From: Paenibacillus sp. sptzw28
Lineage (GTDB): Bacteria > Bacillota > Bacilli > Paenibacillales > Paenibacillaceae
NCBI RefSeq assembly: GCF_019550795.1
Contig: NZ_CP080545.1
Coordinates: 5,313,501 to 5,377,500 of the forward strand
Direction: 5' to 3'
DNA length: 64,000 nt
Position numbers and translations under genes: made by a program. Of the stretch, positions 24,257 to 33,438 are shown piece after piece. The notes under the pieces are model-generated. The model saw only the letters and a list, made by a program, of their open reading frames with translations. It was not told where the DNA came from and searched no databases. Within the stretch, counting starts at the first letter, position 1. Each line of letters begins with the position of its first letter.

Positions 24257-25219
24257 TCAAGTTCCGCGTTCCATCAAATATTTGGCCGTGTATTGGTCGG
24301 TTATTAACACATTCGTATAGCGGCCGCGCAGCGCCCCGTAGATTCCGTCGACCTTCTTGGCTCCCCCGGCCACCAGAATCGACCGCTCCTTCAGCTTCAA
24401 TTGTTCAAGGTCGATTCCGATCGTCCTTTGATTCAATTCTTCGGAGCAAATGCTGCCTTCCAGATCGATATAGCGGGAACAGATGTCACCGGCCCCCTTC
24501 TCGTAAATCAGGCGCAAATCGCTCTCGGTAAAATAATTCGCCTTGATCAATACGGAATCTTCCGTCGGAGCGCCGACCGTCACAATAGCGATGTTCGATT
24601 TCTTCCCAAGCTCCAAAATTTTACGTATATGCCGGTCCGTCTCAATAGATTGCTTCACAACGGGGTGGTCGACGATTGCGGGCAATGGGATAAAATAAGG
24701 CACCGTATGAAAGGCTTTGCCGAATAAGTTGACGATTTCGTAGGCGTACGTATTCGTCTCCGAATGACTGACGCCGCCATTGAGCTGAACGACGGTTACA
24801 TCCCTCAGATGCTTGTCCTGCAGATTGAGCGCCACTTCGTACAGCGTCGTCCCCCAAGTAGTGGCAATAATATCTCCGTCCTTGACGATTTTGTCCAGAT
24901 AACCGGCAGCTGCCTCGCCGAGATATTTCTTCACGACGGCATCCTCATATTGCGGTACTGAGACGATTACCGCTTTCTTAAGCCGGAATTTCCGTTCAAT
25001 CTGTTCGGCAAGCAGAGCGTTGCTTTCCTTCGGGTCGATTATTTTGATTTGAACATAACCCTCTTCTTTGGCCTGCTGTAAAAACCTGCTTACCGTCGGC
25101 CGGGAAACGCCCATTTGCCTGGCGATTTCCTGCTGACTGTAATCAAGCTGGTAATACATTTTGGCTGCATCGATCATTTTGATCCGCTTATCGTCAGACC
25201 GTTCATCCGCCACTCGCAC
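24257..25219 (-). CDS. deoR: SorC/DeoR-type sugar-binding transcriptional regulator
   Basis: 320 residues. The N-terminal HTH reads DYSQQEIARQMGVSRPTVSRFLQQAKEEG (residues 25-55). The effector-binding domain has GDIIATTWGTTLYEVA, VVQLNGGVSHS and the late GGAKKVDGIYGAL segment where a phosphosugar would sit. Bacillus DeoR of this family responds to deoxyribose-5-phosphate and represses dra-nupC-pdp. Its place directly before deoC supports the same role. A dyad near the operon promoter (30153-30168) is a candidate operator. Confidence 0.88.
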   Translation of the reverse strand: MRVADERSDDKRIKMIDAAKMYYQLDYSQQEIARQMGVSRPTVSRFLQQAKEEGYVQIKIIDPKESNALLAEQIERKFRLKKAVIVSVPQYEDAVVKKYLGEAAAGYLDKIVKDGDIIATTWGTTLYEVALNLQDKHLRDVTVVQLNGGVSHSETNTYAYEIVNLFGKAFHTVPYFIPLPAIVDHPVVKQSIETDRHIRKILELGKKSNIAIVTVGAPTEDSVLIKANYFTESDLRLIYEKGAGDICSRYIDLEGSICSEELNQRTIGIDLEQLKLKERSILVAGGAKKVDGIYGALRGRYTNVLITDQYTAKYLMERGT

Positions 25220-25283
25220 TCAACTCTTCCCTTCGTATTCCTTGGCCGTTACCCTGGTGGTAAGCCAAGCAGCCTCAAGGTCG

Positions 25284-26240
25284 TCACCGCTTGCCGGAGT
25301 CGAAAACCTCTCCCGCAGCTTTGGGCGCCTGGGACGATTTGGAGAAAAGCACCAAAGCGATAAGCGTCACCACATAAGGAAATACCTTAAGTATGACGGG
25401 TGGAAAGACCGACAGTGCCGGAATAACCTGCGAAACATTCGCAACCGTACTGGCAAAGCCGAAGAACAAGGTGGCCGCCAGAATTCCGATCGGCCGCCAC
25501 TGCCCGAAAATTAGAGCAGCAAGCGCCAGGAATCCCAGGCCCGCAACGGTTCCGGTAAATTCGCCTGCAATAGTGACCAGCAGAACCGCGCCTCCAAGAG
25601 CTGAAAATCCCCCGGAGATCATAACCCCGATATACCGCATCATTCTCACATTCACACCGGCGGCCTCCGCAGCCTGCGGATATTCGCCGCATGCTCTGAG
25701 CCTGAGCCCGAAGGCGGTATATTTCAGAATAAGCGCACTTAGAACGACAATTCCGAGAATGACCCAGGTTGTCATATATGTTTTGGTGAAGAACAGCTCC
25801 CCGATAACGGGGATCTTCGACAGCAAGGGAAAATCAAACGGCTCCAGTGCGAAGTCGATGCGAATATTGCCGCTTCCGGTCATGTTCCGTGCCAGGAATA
25901 TTGTCAAAGCTCCGGCAATCATATTAATTGCCGTTCCGCTGATGACCTGGTTCGCGCTTAAGTGAATACTAGCGAAAGCATGCAGAAGAGAAAAAAGCAC
26001 GCCCGCTGCCACGGCCGCTGCCAAGCCGACCCAGATTACAACGGCTGGACTGTCCGGCCATACAGGTTGGAGTTTGACGATAACATAAGCTCCCACAAAC
26101 GAACCGATAACCATAAGGCCCTCAAGACCGATATTCACAACTCCGCTCCGTTCGCTGAAAAGGCCGCCTAAAGCCGTAATGAGCAGGGGGATTGTGAACA
26201 TAATCGCATAAGGAAAAATCTGTTCGAGCGTCGTCCACAT
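25284..26240 (-). CDS. nupQ: Nucleoside ABC transporter permease (NupQ-like)
   Basis: A 318-residue inner-membrane permease of the BPD_transp_2 family with about nine helices. It has LLITALGGLFSERSGVVNIGLEGLMVIG, the conserved HLSANQVISGTAINM loop, and an EAA-like cytoplasmic motif ALILKYTAFGLRLRACGEYPQAAEAAG. The real start is MWTTLEQ at 26240, 7 nt behind AAAGGAGGGG; the upstream frame extension lies within the neighbouring permease gene. It is the second permease of the NupNOPQ-type importer for nucleosides. Confidence 0.92.
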   Translation of the reverse strand: MWTTLEQIFPYAIMFTIPLLITALGGLFSERSGVVNIGLEGLMVIGSFVGAYVIVKLQPVWPDSPAVVIWVGLAAAVAAGVLFSLLHAFASIHLSANQVISGTAINMIAGALTIFLARNMTGSGNIRIDFALEPFDFPLLSKIPVIGELFFTKTYMTTWVILGIVVLSALILKYTAFGLRLRACGEYPQAAEAAGVNVRMMRYIGVMISGGFSALGGAVLLVTIAGEFTGTVAGLGFLALAALIFGQWRPIGILAATLFFGFASTVANVSQVIPALSVFPPVILKVFPYVVTLIALVLFSKSSQAPKAAGEVFDSGKR

Positions 26241-26241
26241 G

Positions 26242-27315
26242 CTATTTCCCCTCCTTTCCGTTCGCGGCAATACCGGCGGAACGGCGGCGTTTGGCGATAA
26301 ACCATCCAATCAGACGGTCCATAAGAACGCTCGTTGCGGCAAAATAGATAATAATCGCGATAATCGAATCCGCGATTTCCGGGGGAATGTCCGTCATCGC
26401 GTTCATAAACCCTTTACCCGAGTACAAAAGCCCGAAGAATAAGGCGGAAATTAACACACCAACAGGCGAATTCGCTCCGAGCAGGGCAACCGCGATGCCA
26501 TCATACCCCTGCGAGGGAAGGACTCCGATTTGAATATTCGTCGCGTTGCCCGCATACTGAGCCAATCCGCCAAGTCCAGCTAATCCGCCGGCTATGGCCA
26601 TTGAGAGGATGATGCTGCGGTTTACCGGTATACCCGCATATTCGGCCGCATGACGATTGAACCCGACGGCTTTCAATTCGTAGCCCAGCGTCGTTTTATT
26701 AATGATAAAGGCGATCACGATCACGGTAATAACCGCAATAAACAATCCCAGGTTCACGTAAGATCCGCCGAACATGTTGGAGAGAAACGGCGCTTGTAAA
26801 GTAGCGTAATCCGGGAGCGGCCGGGATTCCGTCTCCAGGTAATCGGCTTTCATATAGGCCGGAATCGCATAATAGACGGCCCAGTATGCAATCCAGTTCA
26901 TCATGATGGTGGAGACGACTTCATGCACGTTGAATCTGGCTTTAAGAAGGCCGGGGATAAACGCCCACAGAGCGCCTCCCAGGAACCCGGCCGCGATCAT
27001 AAGCAGCAGCAGAATTGGCCGCGAAATATCCACAGTGAGTCCGACCGCACTCGCACAGAAGCCGCCGATCAGCATTTGTCCGGCAGCTCCGATATTAAAC
27101 AGCCCCGTGCGGAAGGCGAAGGCAACGGATAAGCCGGTAAAAATCAGAGGCGTCCCCGTGGCGAGCGTATTGCCGATCCGTTCAGGATTTTTAAGCCCAC
27201 CTTCGAACAGGAAGCTATAGCCCTCAATCGGCTGATGTCCGGTGACAGCCATGAGCAGCGCTCCGGCAAGCAGCCCGAATACAGCGGCCAGCAAGGATAT
27301 GACGATATTTCTCAT
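26242..27315 (-). CDS. nupP: Nucleoside ABC transporter permease (NupP-like)
   Basis: 357 residues, about nine transmembrane helices, BPD_transp_2 family. Characteristic segments are LSVAFAFRTGLFNIGAAGQMLIGG, FNVHEVVSTIMMNWIAYW and the cytoplasmic NKTTLGYELKAVGFNRHAAEYAG. The C-terminus ends in a basic tail (AKRRRSAGIAANGKEGK). The start overlaps the ATPase stop by 4 nt and its own stop lies 1 nt from the next permease start, so the three are translationally coupled. Confidence 0.92.
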   Translation of the reverse strand: MRNIVISLLAAVFGLLAGALLMAVTGHQPIEGYSFLFEGGLKNPERIGNTLATGTPLIFTGLSVAFAFRTGLFNIGAAGQMLIGGFCASAVGLTVDISRPILLLLMIAAGFLGGALWAFIPGLLKARFNVHEVVSTIMMNWIAYWAVYYAIPAYMKADYLETESRPLPDYATLQAPFLSNMFGGSYVNLGLFIAVITVIVIAFIINKTTLGYELKAVGFNRHAAEYAGIPVNRSIILSMAIAGGLAGLGGLAQYAGNATNIQIGVLPSQGYDGIAVALLGANSPVGVLISALFFGLLYSGKGFMNAMTDIPPEIADSIIAIIIYFAATSVLMDRLIGWFIAKRRRSAGIAANGKEGK

Positions 27316-28835
27316 GCGCCTTCCCCTTCCTTGTAGCCCGCCATCAATAATCCGATTTCATTCTCATCCGATTCCGCGGCGTTAACCATGCCTACCAGCT
27401 CGCCGTTATACAGAACGGCAATCCGGTCTGAAACATTCAGAATTTCGTCCAGTTCAAGCGACACCAATATCACAGCCTTGCCGTTATCGCGATGCTCGAT
27501 CAACCGTTTGTGAATATATTCGATGGAGCCCACATCCAGCCCCCGGGTCGGCTGCACCGCGATAAGCAAGACCGGATTTAATTCGATCTCGCGGCCGATA
27601 ATCGCTTTCTGCTGATTCCCGCCGGACAATGATCTGGCCTTGGATACCGGCCCGCTGCCCGAACGAACGTCGAAGCTGCTCAGAATGCCGCTTGTATACT
27701 TCCGGATAGCGGCTTTATTGAGCACTCCTTTGCTCGAATAAGGCGGCCGGTTGTATACTTCCAGAATCATATTCTCCTCGAGCGTATAGTCCAGCACGAG
27801 TCCCCGCCTCTGCCTGTCTTCCGGTATATGACCGACTCCTCTGCGAATCCGTTCGCTGATAGGCAGAGAAGTGATATCTTGTCCCTGAACAAAAATCTTT
27901 CCTTCCTCTACCTTGCGCAGACCCGTAATCGCTTCCACGAGTTCCGATTGTCCGTTTCCTTCCACGCCGGCTATTCCGACGATTTCTCCCGCGCGCACCT
28001 CAAGCGAAAAACTTTTTAAGCCCGGCACGTTTTTGTTGTTGTTCACGGTAACGGCATCCAGCTTCAATACTACCTCGGCGGGAAGACTTTCTTCTTTCTC
28101 CACTTTAAAGGTTACATTGCGTCCCACCATCATCTCGGCCATCTTCAGTTCGCTTGTCGCCGCGACATCCACAGTCCCGATCGTCTTTCCTCTGCGGATA
28201 ACGGTGCACCGATGCGCCACAGCCTTGATCTCTTTTAATTTGTGCGTAATCAATATAATCGATTTGCCCTCGGCGATCAGATTCTTCATGATCTTGCCGA
28301 GCTCCTCGATCTCCTGCGGCGTTAGAACGGCGGTCGGTTCATCGAGGATTAACACATCCGCATTGCGGTAAAGCATCTTCAGAATTTCCACCCTCTGCTG
28401 CATGCCGACCGAGATGTCTTCGATCTTCGCATGCGGATCGACATTAAGGCCGTACCGTTTGGATAATTGTTCAATTCTGCGGGCTGCGGCTTTCGTATTC
28501 AGCACAAACCAGCTGGAGAGCTCGTTGCCCAGAATTATATTCTCCGTTACCGTAAAATTATCGACGAGCTTGAAATGCTGGTGCACCATGCCGATGCCCA
28601 GCTTATTCGCTACATTGGGGCTTGCAATGCGGACTTCCTTGCCGTTTACTTTAATCTTTCCGCGGTCCGGCTGATACATGCCGAACAGAATGCTCATAAG
28701 GGTCGACTTCCCCGCCCCGTTCTCGCCAAGCAGCGCGTGGATTTCTCCCCTTTTCAATTGAAGCGTGATATCGTCATTGGCAACCACACCCGGAAATTCC
28801 TTCCGGATGCTGAGCATTTCCACCACATAATCCAT
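27312..28835 (-). CDS. nupO: Nucleoside ABC transporter ATPase (NupO-like, tandem domains)
   Basis: 507 residues with two fused ABC domains. The first has Walker A GENGAGKST, Q-loop HQHFKLVDNFTV, signature SVGMQQRVEILK and Walker B VLILDEPTAVL. The second has GVEGNGQSELVEAITG (degenerate Walker A), signature LSGGNQQKAIIGREI and Walker B ILIAVQPTRGLD. A degenerate second site is normal for RbsA/YufO-type ATPases. It drives the NupPQ permease and sits 123 nt after the binding-protein gene with a hairpin in between. Confidence 0.93.
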   Translation of the reverse strand: MDYVVEMLSIRKEFPGVVANDDITLQLKRGEIHALLGENGAGKSTLMSILFGMYQPDRGKIKVNGKEVRIASPNVANKLGIGMVHQHFKLVDNFTVTENIILGNELSSWFVLNTKAAARRIEQLSKRYGLNVDPHAKIEDISVGMQQRVEILKMLYRNADVLILDEPTAVLTPQEIEELGKIMKNLIAEGKSIILITHKLKEIKAVAHRCTVIRRGKTIGTVDVAATSELKMAEMMVGRNVTFKVEKEESLPAEVVLKLDAVTVNNNKNVPGLKSFSLEVRAGEIVGIAGVEGNGQSELVEAITGLRKVEEGKIFVQGQDITSLPISERIRRGVGHIPEDRQRRGLVLDYTLEENMILEVYNRPPYSSKGVLNKAAIRKYTSGILSSFDVRSGSGPVSKARSLSGGNQQKAIIGREIELNPVLLIAVQPTRGLDVGSIEYIHKRLIEHRDNGKAVILVSLELDEILNVSDRIAVLYNGELVGMVNAAESDENEIGLLMAGYKEGEGA

Positions 28836-28904
28836 ACGAAACGACTCCTTTACCGAAGATAAGACGATAGTAATGCGGACTGTGCGTTATAGTAGATAAA
28901 CTGC

Positions 28905-28930
28905 CAAAAAGAGACGGAACGCCCGTCTCT
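28905..28930 (-). terminator. Intercistronic hairpin between nupN and nupO
   Basis: AGAGACGG / CCGTCTCT stem with a five-base loop, followed on the minus strand by five T residues (complement of 28906-28910). It is probably a partial terminator that yields more binding protein than ATPase, as is common in ABC operons. Confidence 0.65.
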
Positions 28931-28958
28931 CCCTGGCAATATTTGGACTGTAATCCGT

Positions 28959-30068
28959 CTACTTGATCAGATCGCCTTGTTTGGCTGAAACTTTAATCTC
29001 GCCGCTCTTCAATTTCTCGGTAATCTCTTTCACTTTCGCAACCGTCTCTGCACTTAAATTCGGATTCTCCGCAGGAATTCCGACACCGTCGTTCTTCGTA
29101 TCGAACGTTAGCGTCTTCCCTCCCGGGAACGAACCGTCCTTCTCATCCTTCAGCACGTCATAGGTCGCTTGGTCGATCTTCTTCATTGCGGAGGTCAGGA
29201 TGACTGACTTATTATCTTGGTAGATACCGTCCGTATATTGGTCGACGTCAACTCCGACGATCCAGACGCTCTTGCCGGCTTTCGCACGGGTTATGGCTTC
29301 TCTGATCGAGCCGACGCCTACGCCGCCCGCCGCCGTAAACACGACATTGACGCCCCTGTCATACATCTGCGCCGCCAATTGGCCGCCTGCGGCAACATTG
29401 TCGAACGTGCCCTGATAAATAACGTTTTCCTTCTTGATCGACAGCTTCGTGCCGAAATTGTCATTCGCGTACTTCACGCCCTGCTGGAAGCCCCAGTTGT
29501 ACTTCTGTACGGCAGGAATTTCCATGCCTCCGATGAAGCCCGCTTCGCCTTCCTTCAATTGCAGCGCCGTTGCGACTCCGGCGATAAACCCGGACTCCTG
29601 CTCCGCAAAGAAGATCGATACGGTGTTTTCTTTCACCACCGGGGTGAAATCCTTGGCTGTATGAGGCGTTCCGTCAATAATAATGAATTTGGCGTCCTTG
29701 TATTTCTCCTGAGCCGCGTAGATTGCGGTTTCGAATTTATACCCGGGGGCTACGATCGTTTTATATCCGGCATCGTACAGGTTGCCGATTTCTCTCAGGT
29801 AGTCCGATTCCGTCGTGCCTGTCGGTCTCAAATATTTGGTTTCTAAATTGAAGTCCTTACCTGCGCGCAGAACCCCTTCCCAAGTACCCTCGTTGAACGA
29901 TTTGTCGTCAATCGTACCGGAGTCGGTAACCATCCCGACCTTGAAAGCGGCCGGCTTCGTATCTCCGCCATTCGCTCCAGTATTGCCGCCTTTACCGCTG
30001 CTTCCGCAGCCTGCGATCATTGCCGCGACCATAACCAGCACAGCTAAGGTGAACAAGCTTTTTCTCAT
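28959..30068 (-). CDS. nupN: BMP-family nucleoside-binding lipoprotein (NupN-like)
   Basis: 369 residues. Signal peptide with lipobox (VAAMIAGCGSSG, lipid-modified Cys21), then a Gly/Asn linker and a BMP domain: VGMVTDSGTIDDKSFNEGTWEG, IVAPGYKFETAIYAAQ, ESGFIAGVATALQLKEGEAGFIGGM-type stretch and FTAAGGVGVGSI. It captures nucleosides outside the membrane and hands them to NupOPQ. First gene of the operon nupNOPQ-deoR-deoC, behind a good sigma-A promoter. Confidence 0.94.
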   Translation of the reverse strand: MRKSLFTLAVLVMVAAMIAGCGSSGKGGNTGANGGDTKPAAFKVGMVTDSGTIDDKSFNEGTWEGVLRAGKDFNLETKYLRPTGTTESDYLREIGNLYDAGYKTIVAPGYKFETAIYAAQEKYKDAKFIIIDGTPHTAKDFTPVVKENTVSIFFAEQESGFIAGVATALQLKEGEAGFIGGMEIPAVQKYNWGFQQGVKYANDNFGTKLSIKKENVIYQGTFDNVAAGGQLAAQMYDRGVNVVFTAAGGVGVGSIREAITRAKAGKSVWIVGVDVDQYTDGIYQDNKSVILTSAMKKIDQATYDVLKDEKDGSFPGGKTLTFDTKNDGVGIPAENPNLSAETVAKVKEITEKLKSGEIKVSAKQGDLIK

Positions 30069-30152
30069 CGTTTTCTGCTCCTCGTAATCATTTTAGTTTA
30101 ACCCGACCCGCCATCTCTTCTTGAAAAATGAACATTTGTAAAAAAGCTTGTG

Positions 30153-30202
30153 TATCATTTGTTTGATATACCAAATATAAGACGGTTTGTCCAATTTGTA
30201 AA
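30153..30202 (-). promoter_or_regulatory. Promoter and operator-like dyad of the nucleoside operon
   Basis: On the minus strand, TTTACA (complement of 30197-30202), a 17-nt spacer and TATATT (complement of 30174-30179). Directly downstream, over the expected transcription start, lies the inverted repeat TATCA-N6-TGATA (30153-30168). It is well placed for repression by the operon's own SorC/DeoR-type regulator. Confidence 0.6.
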
Positions 30203-30348
30203 CTGATATCTTCAAAAATTCATCAATCTATCACATATAATGTTATATTATCTTACACGCATGTTTTCTCGCCGGATCAACCCGCCTACTGGCGTCATCG
30301 GGAATAGGGAACGCCTCTGGAAAGAGATACGGAAACAAACACAAAACA

Positions 30349-30383
30349 GTTGGGCAGGGGTATTGTAATGCTCCCTGCCCAAC
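30349..30383 (-). terminator. Terminator of pckA
   Basis: 11-bp stem GTTGGGCAGGG / CCCTGCCCAAC with a 13-nt loop, 44 nt past the pckA stop. On the minus strand a T-rich stretch (GTTTTGTGTTTG) follows. Confidence 0.75.
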
Positions 30384-30427
30384 CGTTATTCGTAACCTCG
30401 ATGTTATTGTGCGGCACACGATACCAT

Positions 30428-31999
30428 TTAATTCAAACCTCTTTGCGGACCTGCCATTGCAATAAATTGATCAACGTCCGGAAACCTTCTGAAATTCAGA
30501 ACAAAGCGGTTCGAGAGCTCGCTTGCCGCTGCATCATACGCCTCTTTGTCCAGCCACGTCTTGCGCGGCTGCAGCAGCTGGGTGGGGACGTCTTTGATGA
30601 AATCGGGGCACTCAAGACCGAATGTGGGATCAGCCGTGAAGCCCGCTTGCTCGATAGTTCCATTCAAAGCGGCCGTAACCATAGCCCGGGTATACGATAA
30701 GTTGATTCGTTTCCCTACCCCGACCGGGCCGCCGGTCCAACCGGTATTGATTAAATATACCTTCGCTTGATGTTCCTCGATTTTGCGTCCCAGCATGTCA
30801 GCGTAAACAGTCGGATGAAGCGGCAGGAAAGGGGCGCCGAAGCAAGCGGAGAATGTCGCTTCCGGTTCCGTAATTCCCCGTTCGGTGCCGGCCAGCTTCG
30901 AAGTGTATCCCGACAAGAAGTGGTACATTGCCTGCTCTTTGGTAAGCCTGGCGATCGGGGGCAGCACCCCGAACGCGTCGGCGGTCAGGAAAATGATAAC
31001 GCCAGGATGCCCGGCAATTCCAGGAATGAGCGTATTCGGAATCGCTTCGACCGGATAAGCCGCACGCGTGTTTTCCGTTATTCGGGTATCCTCATAATCG
31101 GCGGCACCGGTCCCGGCATCCAATACGACGTTTTCCAAAACCGAACCGCTGCGAATCGCACGCCAGATTTGCGGTTCCTTCTCCTCGGAGAGGCCCGCGC
31201 ACTTGGCATAGCAGCCGCCTTCGAAGTTAAACACGCCTTGATCGGACCAGCCATGCTCGTCATCCCCGATCAAGCGGCGGCCCGGATCGGCGGAAAGCGT
31301 CGTCTTGCCCGTACCGGACAGTCCGAAGAAAAGCGCCACGTCGTCCTTCTCACCCACATTAGCCGAGCAATGCATAGGAAGGACGCCTTGGAACGGCAGC
31401 AAATAATTAAGTACGCTGAATATAGCCTTCTTCATCTCTCCGGCATACTCGGTACCGCCGATGAGAACAAGCTTCTTTTCCATGCTCACGCATATGAACG
31501 TCTCCGAGCGGGTTCCGTGGGCAGCCGGATCCGACTTGAAGCCGGGAAGTGCAATCACCGTAAATTCCGGCTGATGCGCGGCCAGCTCTTCCTTCGTCGC
31601 CCGGATGAACAGCTGACGGACAAACAAATTGTGCCATGCATACTCATTCACAACCCGGATAGGCAGCCGGTAATTCGCATCCGCTCCGGCATACCCGTCA
31701 AAAGCGAATAGTTCTTTCTCCGTCATATAGTCCTGAGCCTTGCTAAAAAGCTGAGCGAATTGATACTGGGCCATAGGCTGATTAACCGTCCCCCAGTCGA
31801 TCCGGTCCGTCACGGATGGCTCTTGGACAATGAACTTGTCTTTAGGGGAACGGCCGGTATATTTACCCGTGAATACCTGCAGCGCTCCTGTGGATGCAAG
31901 TACCCCTTCCTTGCGTTCCAAAGCTATCTCGACCAACTGCTCCACTGACAAATTATAGTGCATGGTCCCCATTGTCGACTGTACCGTATCGGCTTTCAT
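30428..31999 (-). CDS. pckA: Phosphoenolpyruvate carboxykinase (ATP)
   Basis: 523 residues. It converts oxaloacetate and ATP to phosphoenolpyruvate, the entry step of gluconeogenesis. Signature segments are [45 protein letters not shown] P-loop (kinase-1a motif), [22 protein letters not shown] and [14 protein letters not shown]. Length matches the family. It lies directly downstream of gap and an SR1P-like gene on the same strand. In B. subtilis, gapB, pckA and the SR1 RNA are all under CcpN control, so this clustering fits a gluconeogenic unit. I did not find a convincing CcpN site. Confidence 0.97.
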   Translation of the reverse strand: MKADTVQSTMGTMHYNLSVEQLVEIALERKEGVLASTGALQVFTGKYTGRSPKDKFIVQEPSVTDRIDWGTVNQPMAQYQFAQLFSKAQDYMTEKELFAFDGYAGADANYRLPIRVVNEYAWHNLFVRQLFIRATKEELAAHQPEFTVIALPGFKSDPAAHGTRSETFICVSMEKKLVLIGGTEYAGEMKKAIFSVLNYLLPFQGVLPMHCSANVGEKDDVALFFGLSGTGKTTLSADPGRRLIGDDEHGWSDQGVFNFEGGCYAKCAGLSEEKEPQIWRAIRSGSVLENVVLDAGTGAADYEDTRITENTRAAYPVEAIPNTLIPGIAGHPGVIIFLTADAFGVLPPIARLTKEQAMYHFLSGYTSKLAGTERGITEPEATFSACFGAPFLPLHPTVYADMLGRKIEEHQAKVYLINTGWTGGPVGVGKRINLSYTRAMVTAALNGTIEQAGFTADPTFGLECPDFIKDVPTQLLQPRKTWLDKEAYDAAASELSNRFVLNFRRFPDVDQFIAMAGPQRGLN

Positions 32000-32025
32000 A
32001 CCCGCTCATCCCTTTCATTAAATCA

Positions 32026-32196
32026 TTAACATGAGTTTGCTTGATTGTCCGTCGTCATCCTATTCTCCAAACATTTCTGCTCGCGGCAGTCCGAGTAATA
32101 AGTCGTTACCCTCTCCGTTGCTAAAGTCCCGATTTCCTTCTGGCAGTGTTTACATAAGATGACACCCAATTCTAGGCTAACTGTGGTGTTTTCCAT
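32026..32196 (-). CDS. SR1P-like GapA-binding small protein
   Basis: 56 residues beginning MENTTVSLELG. The core reads GVILCKHCQKEIG then ERVTTYYSDC and a last KC. This matches the pattern of the 39-residue B. subtilis SR1P peptide (G-x-I-x-C-x-x-C, then EKVTT-x-Y-x-x-C), a small zinc-finger-like protein that binds GapA and affects RNase J1. It starts inside the 3' end of gap (25-nt overlap, different frame) behind AAAGGGTGG. The C-terminus is longer than usual (LENRMTTDNQANSC). I infer the partner to be the overlapping GAPDH. Larger upstream starts in the frame lie in the gap coding region and are unlikely. Confidence 0.7.
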   Translation of the reverse strand: MENTTVSLELGVILCKHCQKEIGTLATERVTTYYSDCREQKCLENRMTTDNQANSC

Positions 32197-33209
32197 ACAT
32201 AATCCACCCTTTCCGTCATTAACTGCACCAGCTCGGCCACCCTGCTGGCGTAAGCCCATTCATTGTCGTACCAGGCTAACACTTTGACCTGATCGTTCAT
32301 AACCATAATGGAAGGCCCATCGACAACCGCCGATTTGGAGCAGCCTATGTAATCAGCTGACACCAGAGGCTCATCCGTGTATCCGAGGTAAGACGATAAG
32401 CTTCCTTCCGACGCTGTTTTCAGAACCGATCTGACTTGCTCCAGCGTACATATGCGGCCGACCTTCACTGTCAAATCAACCAGCGAGACATCCTGTGTCG
32501 GTACTCGAAGGGAAATCCCCTGAATATGGGAGGCCAGATGGGGCAGCACATCAGTGAGCGCCTTACCCACACCTGTCGTTGTAGGAACAATGGATTCGGT
32601 GCATGCCCGCGCCCTGCGCAGATCCTTATGCGGATTGTCCAGGTGGTTCTGATCGGAAGTATATGAATGGACGGTGGTCATCCAGCCCGCCTGCACTTCG
32701 AACGCCTGGTCCAAAACATAAAGCACGGGAGAAAGACAGTTTGTTGTGCAGGAGGCTGCCGATATCAGCTGATGCTTGGCGGGATCATACAGTTGATCAT
32801 TGACCCCCATTACCACCGTAAGATCCATCTGCTTCCCGGGAGCTGTAATCAATACATGAGACGCACCCGCCGCTATATGCTTCGCCGCGCCTTCTCTGTC
32901 ATTAAACTTGCCTGTCGCATCGACCACCAGATCTACGCCAAGACGCTTCCATGCGAGGTTTGCAGGATCACGTTCAAAGGTAAGCTCAATCGCATTGCCG
33001 TTGATGACAAGCTTGCCGTCGATTACGGAAATATCGGCGTCCCACCTCCCGTGGACGGTGTCGTACTTCAAGAGGTGCGCAATTGTCTCAGCCGGATACA
33101 CGCAATTAATCGCCTTCAGCTGGAGCGGCAACCCCTCTTCCGAGCATATTTTCCGGACCACCAGCCTGCCTATTCTTCCCATTCCGCTAATGCCTACACC
33201 AAGTCCCAA
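32172..33209 (-). CDS. gap: Type I glyceraldehyde-3-phosphate dehydrogenase
   Basis: 345 residues. The Rossmann motif GISGMGRIGR is followed by the catalytic centre SAASCTTNCLSPV with its nucleophilic Cys, and VHSYTSDQNHLDNPHKDLRRARA with the S-loop and phosphate-binding residues. The C-terminus has WYDNEWAYASRVAEL. Its position before pckA suggests a gluconeogenic GapB-like role, although cofactor preference cannot be settled by eye. The start is preceded by AGGGAGGAA. Its 3' end contains the start of the SR1P-like gene. Confidence 0.93.
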   Translation of the reverse strand: MGLGVGISGMGRIGRLVVRKICSEEGLPLQLKAINCVYPAETIAHLLKYDTVHGRWDADISVIDGKLVINGNAIELTFERDPANLAWKRLGVDLVVDATGKFNDREGAAKHIAAGASHVLITAPGKQMDLTVVMGVNDQLYDPAKHQLISAASCTTNCLSPVLYVLDQAFEVQAGWMTTVHSYTSDQNHLDNPHKDLRRARACTESIVPTTTGVGKALTDVLPHLASHIQGISLRVPTQDVSLVDLTVKVGRICTLEQVRSVLKTASEGSLSSYLGYTDEPLVSADYIGCSKSAVVDGPSIMVMNDQVKVLAWYDNEWAYASRVAELVQLMTERVDYVWKTPQLA

Positions 33210-33359
33210 ACGAATTCCTCCCTCTATGAATGATGTGTTCCATTTAATTTAAAGTGTATACTAAATTCGATATTATGTACATCATAAAAATAATATAATA
33301 CACATTAAAAACTTAAATATGACGTATTATTCAATTTATTGTCACACTTTTTGAAGCAT

Positions 33360-33387
33360 AAAAAAGCCCCGGGAATGTATCCCGGGG
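33360..33387 (-). terminator. Terminator of speD
   Basis: CCCCGGGA / TCCCGGGG stem with a five-base loop, followed on the minus strand by C and six T residues (complement of 33360-33365). Textbook intrinsic terminator. Confidence 0.92.
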
Positions 33388-33438
33388 AGATCGCTGCGCA
33401 AAGCCTGCGCGCGGAAGCAATATTGTCCCATATAACCG

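Noticed and set aside
33210..33330. CcpN operator upstream of gap
   Set aside because: Several TGTAT/TATG strings occur, but none fits the TRTGHYATAYW pattern well enough to claim.
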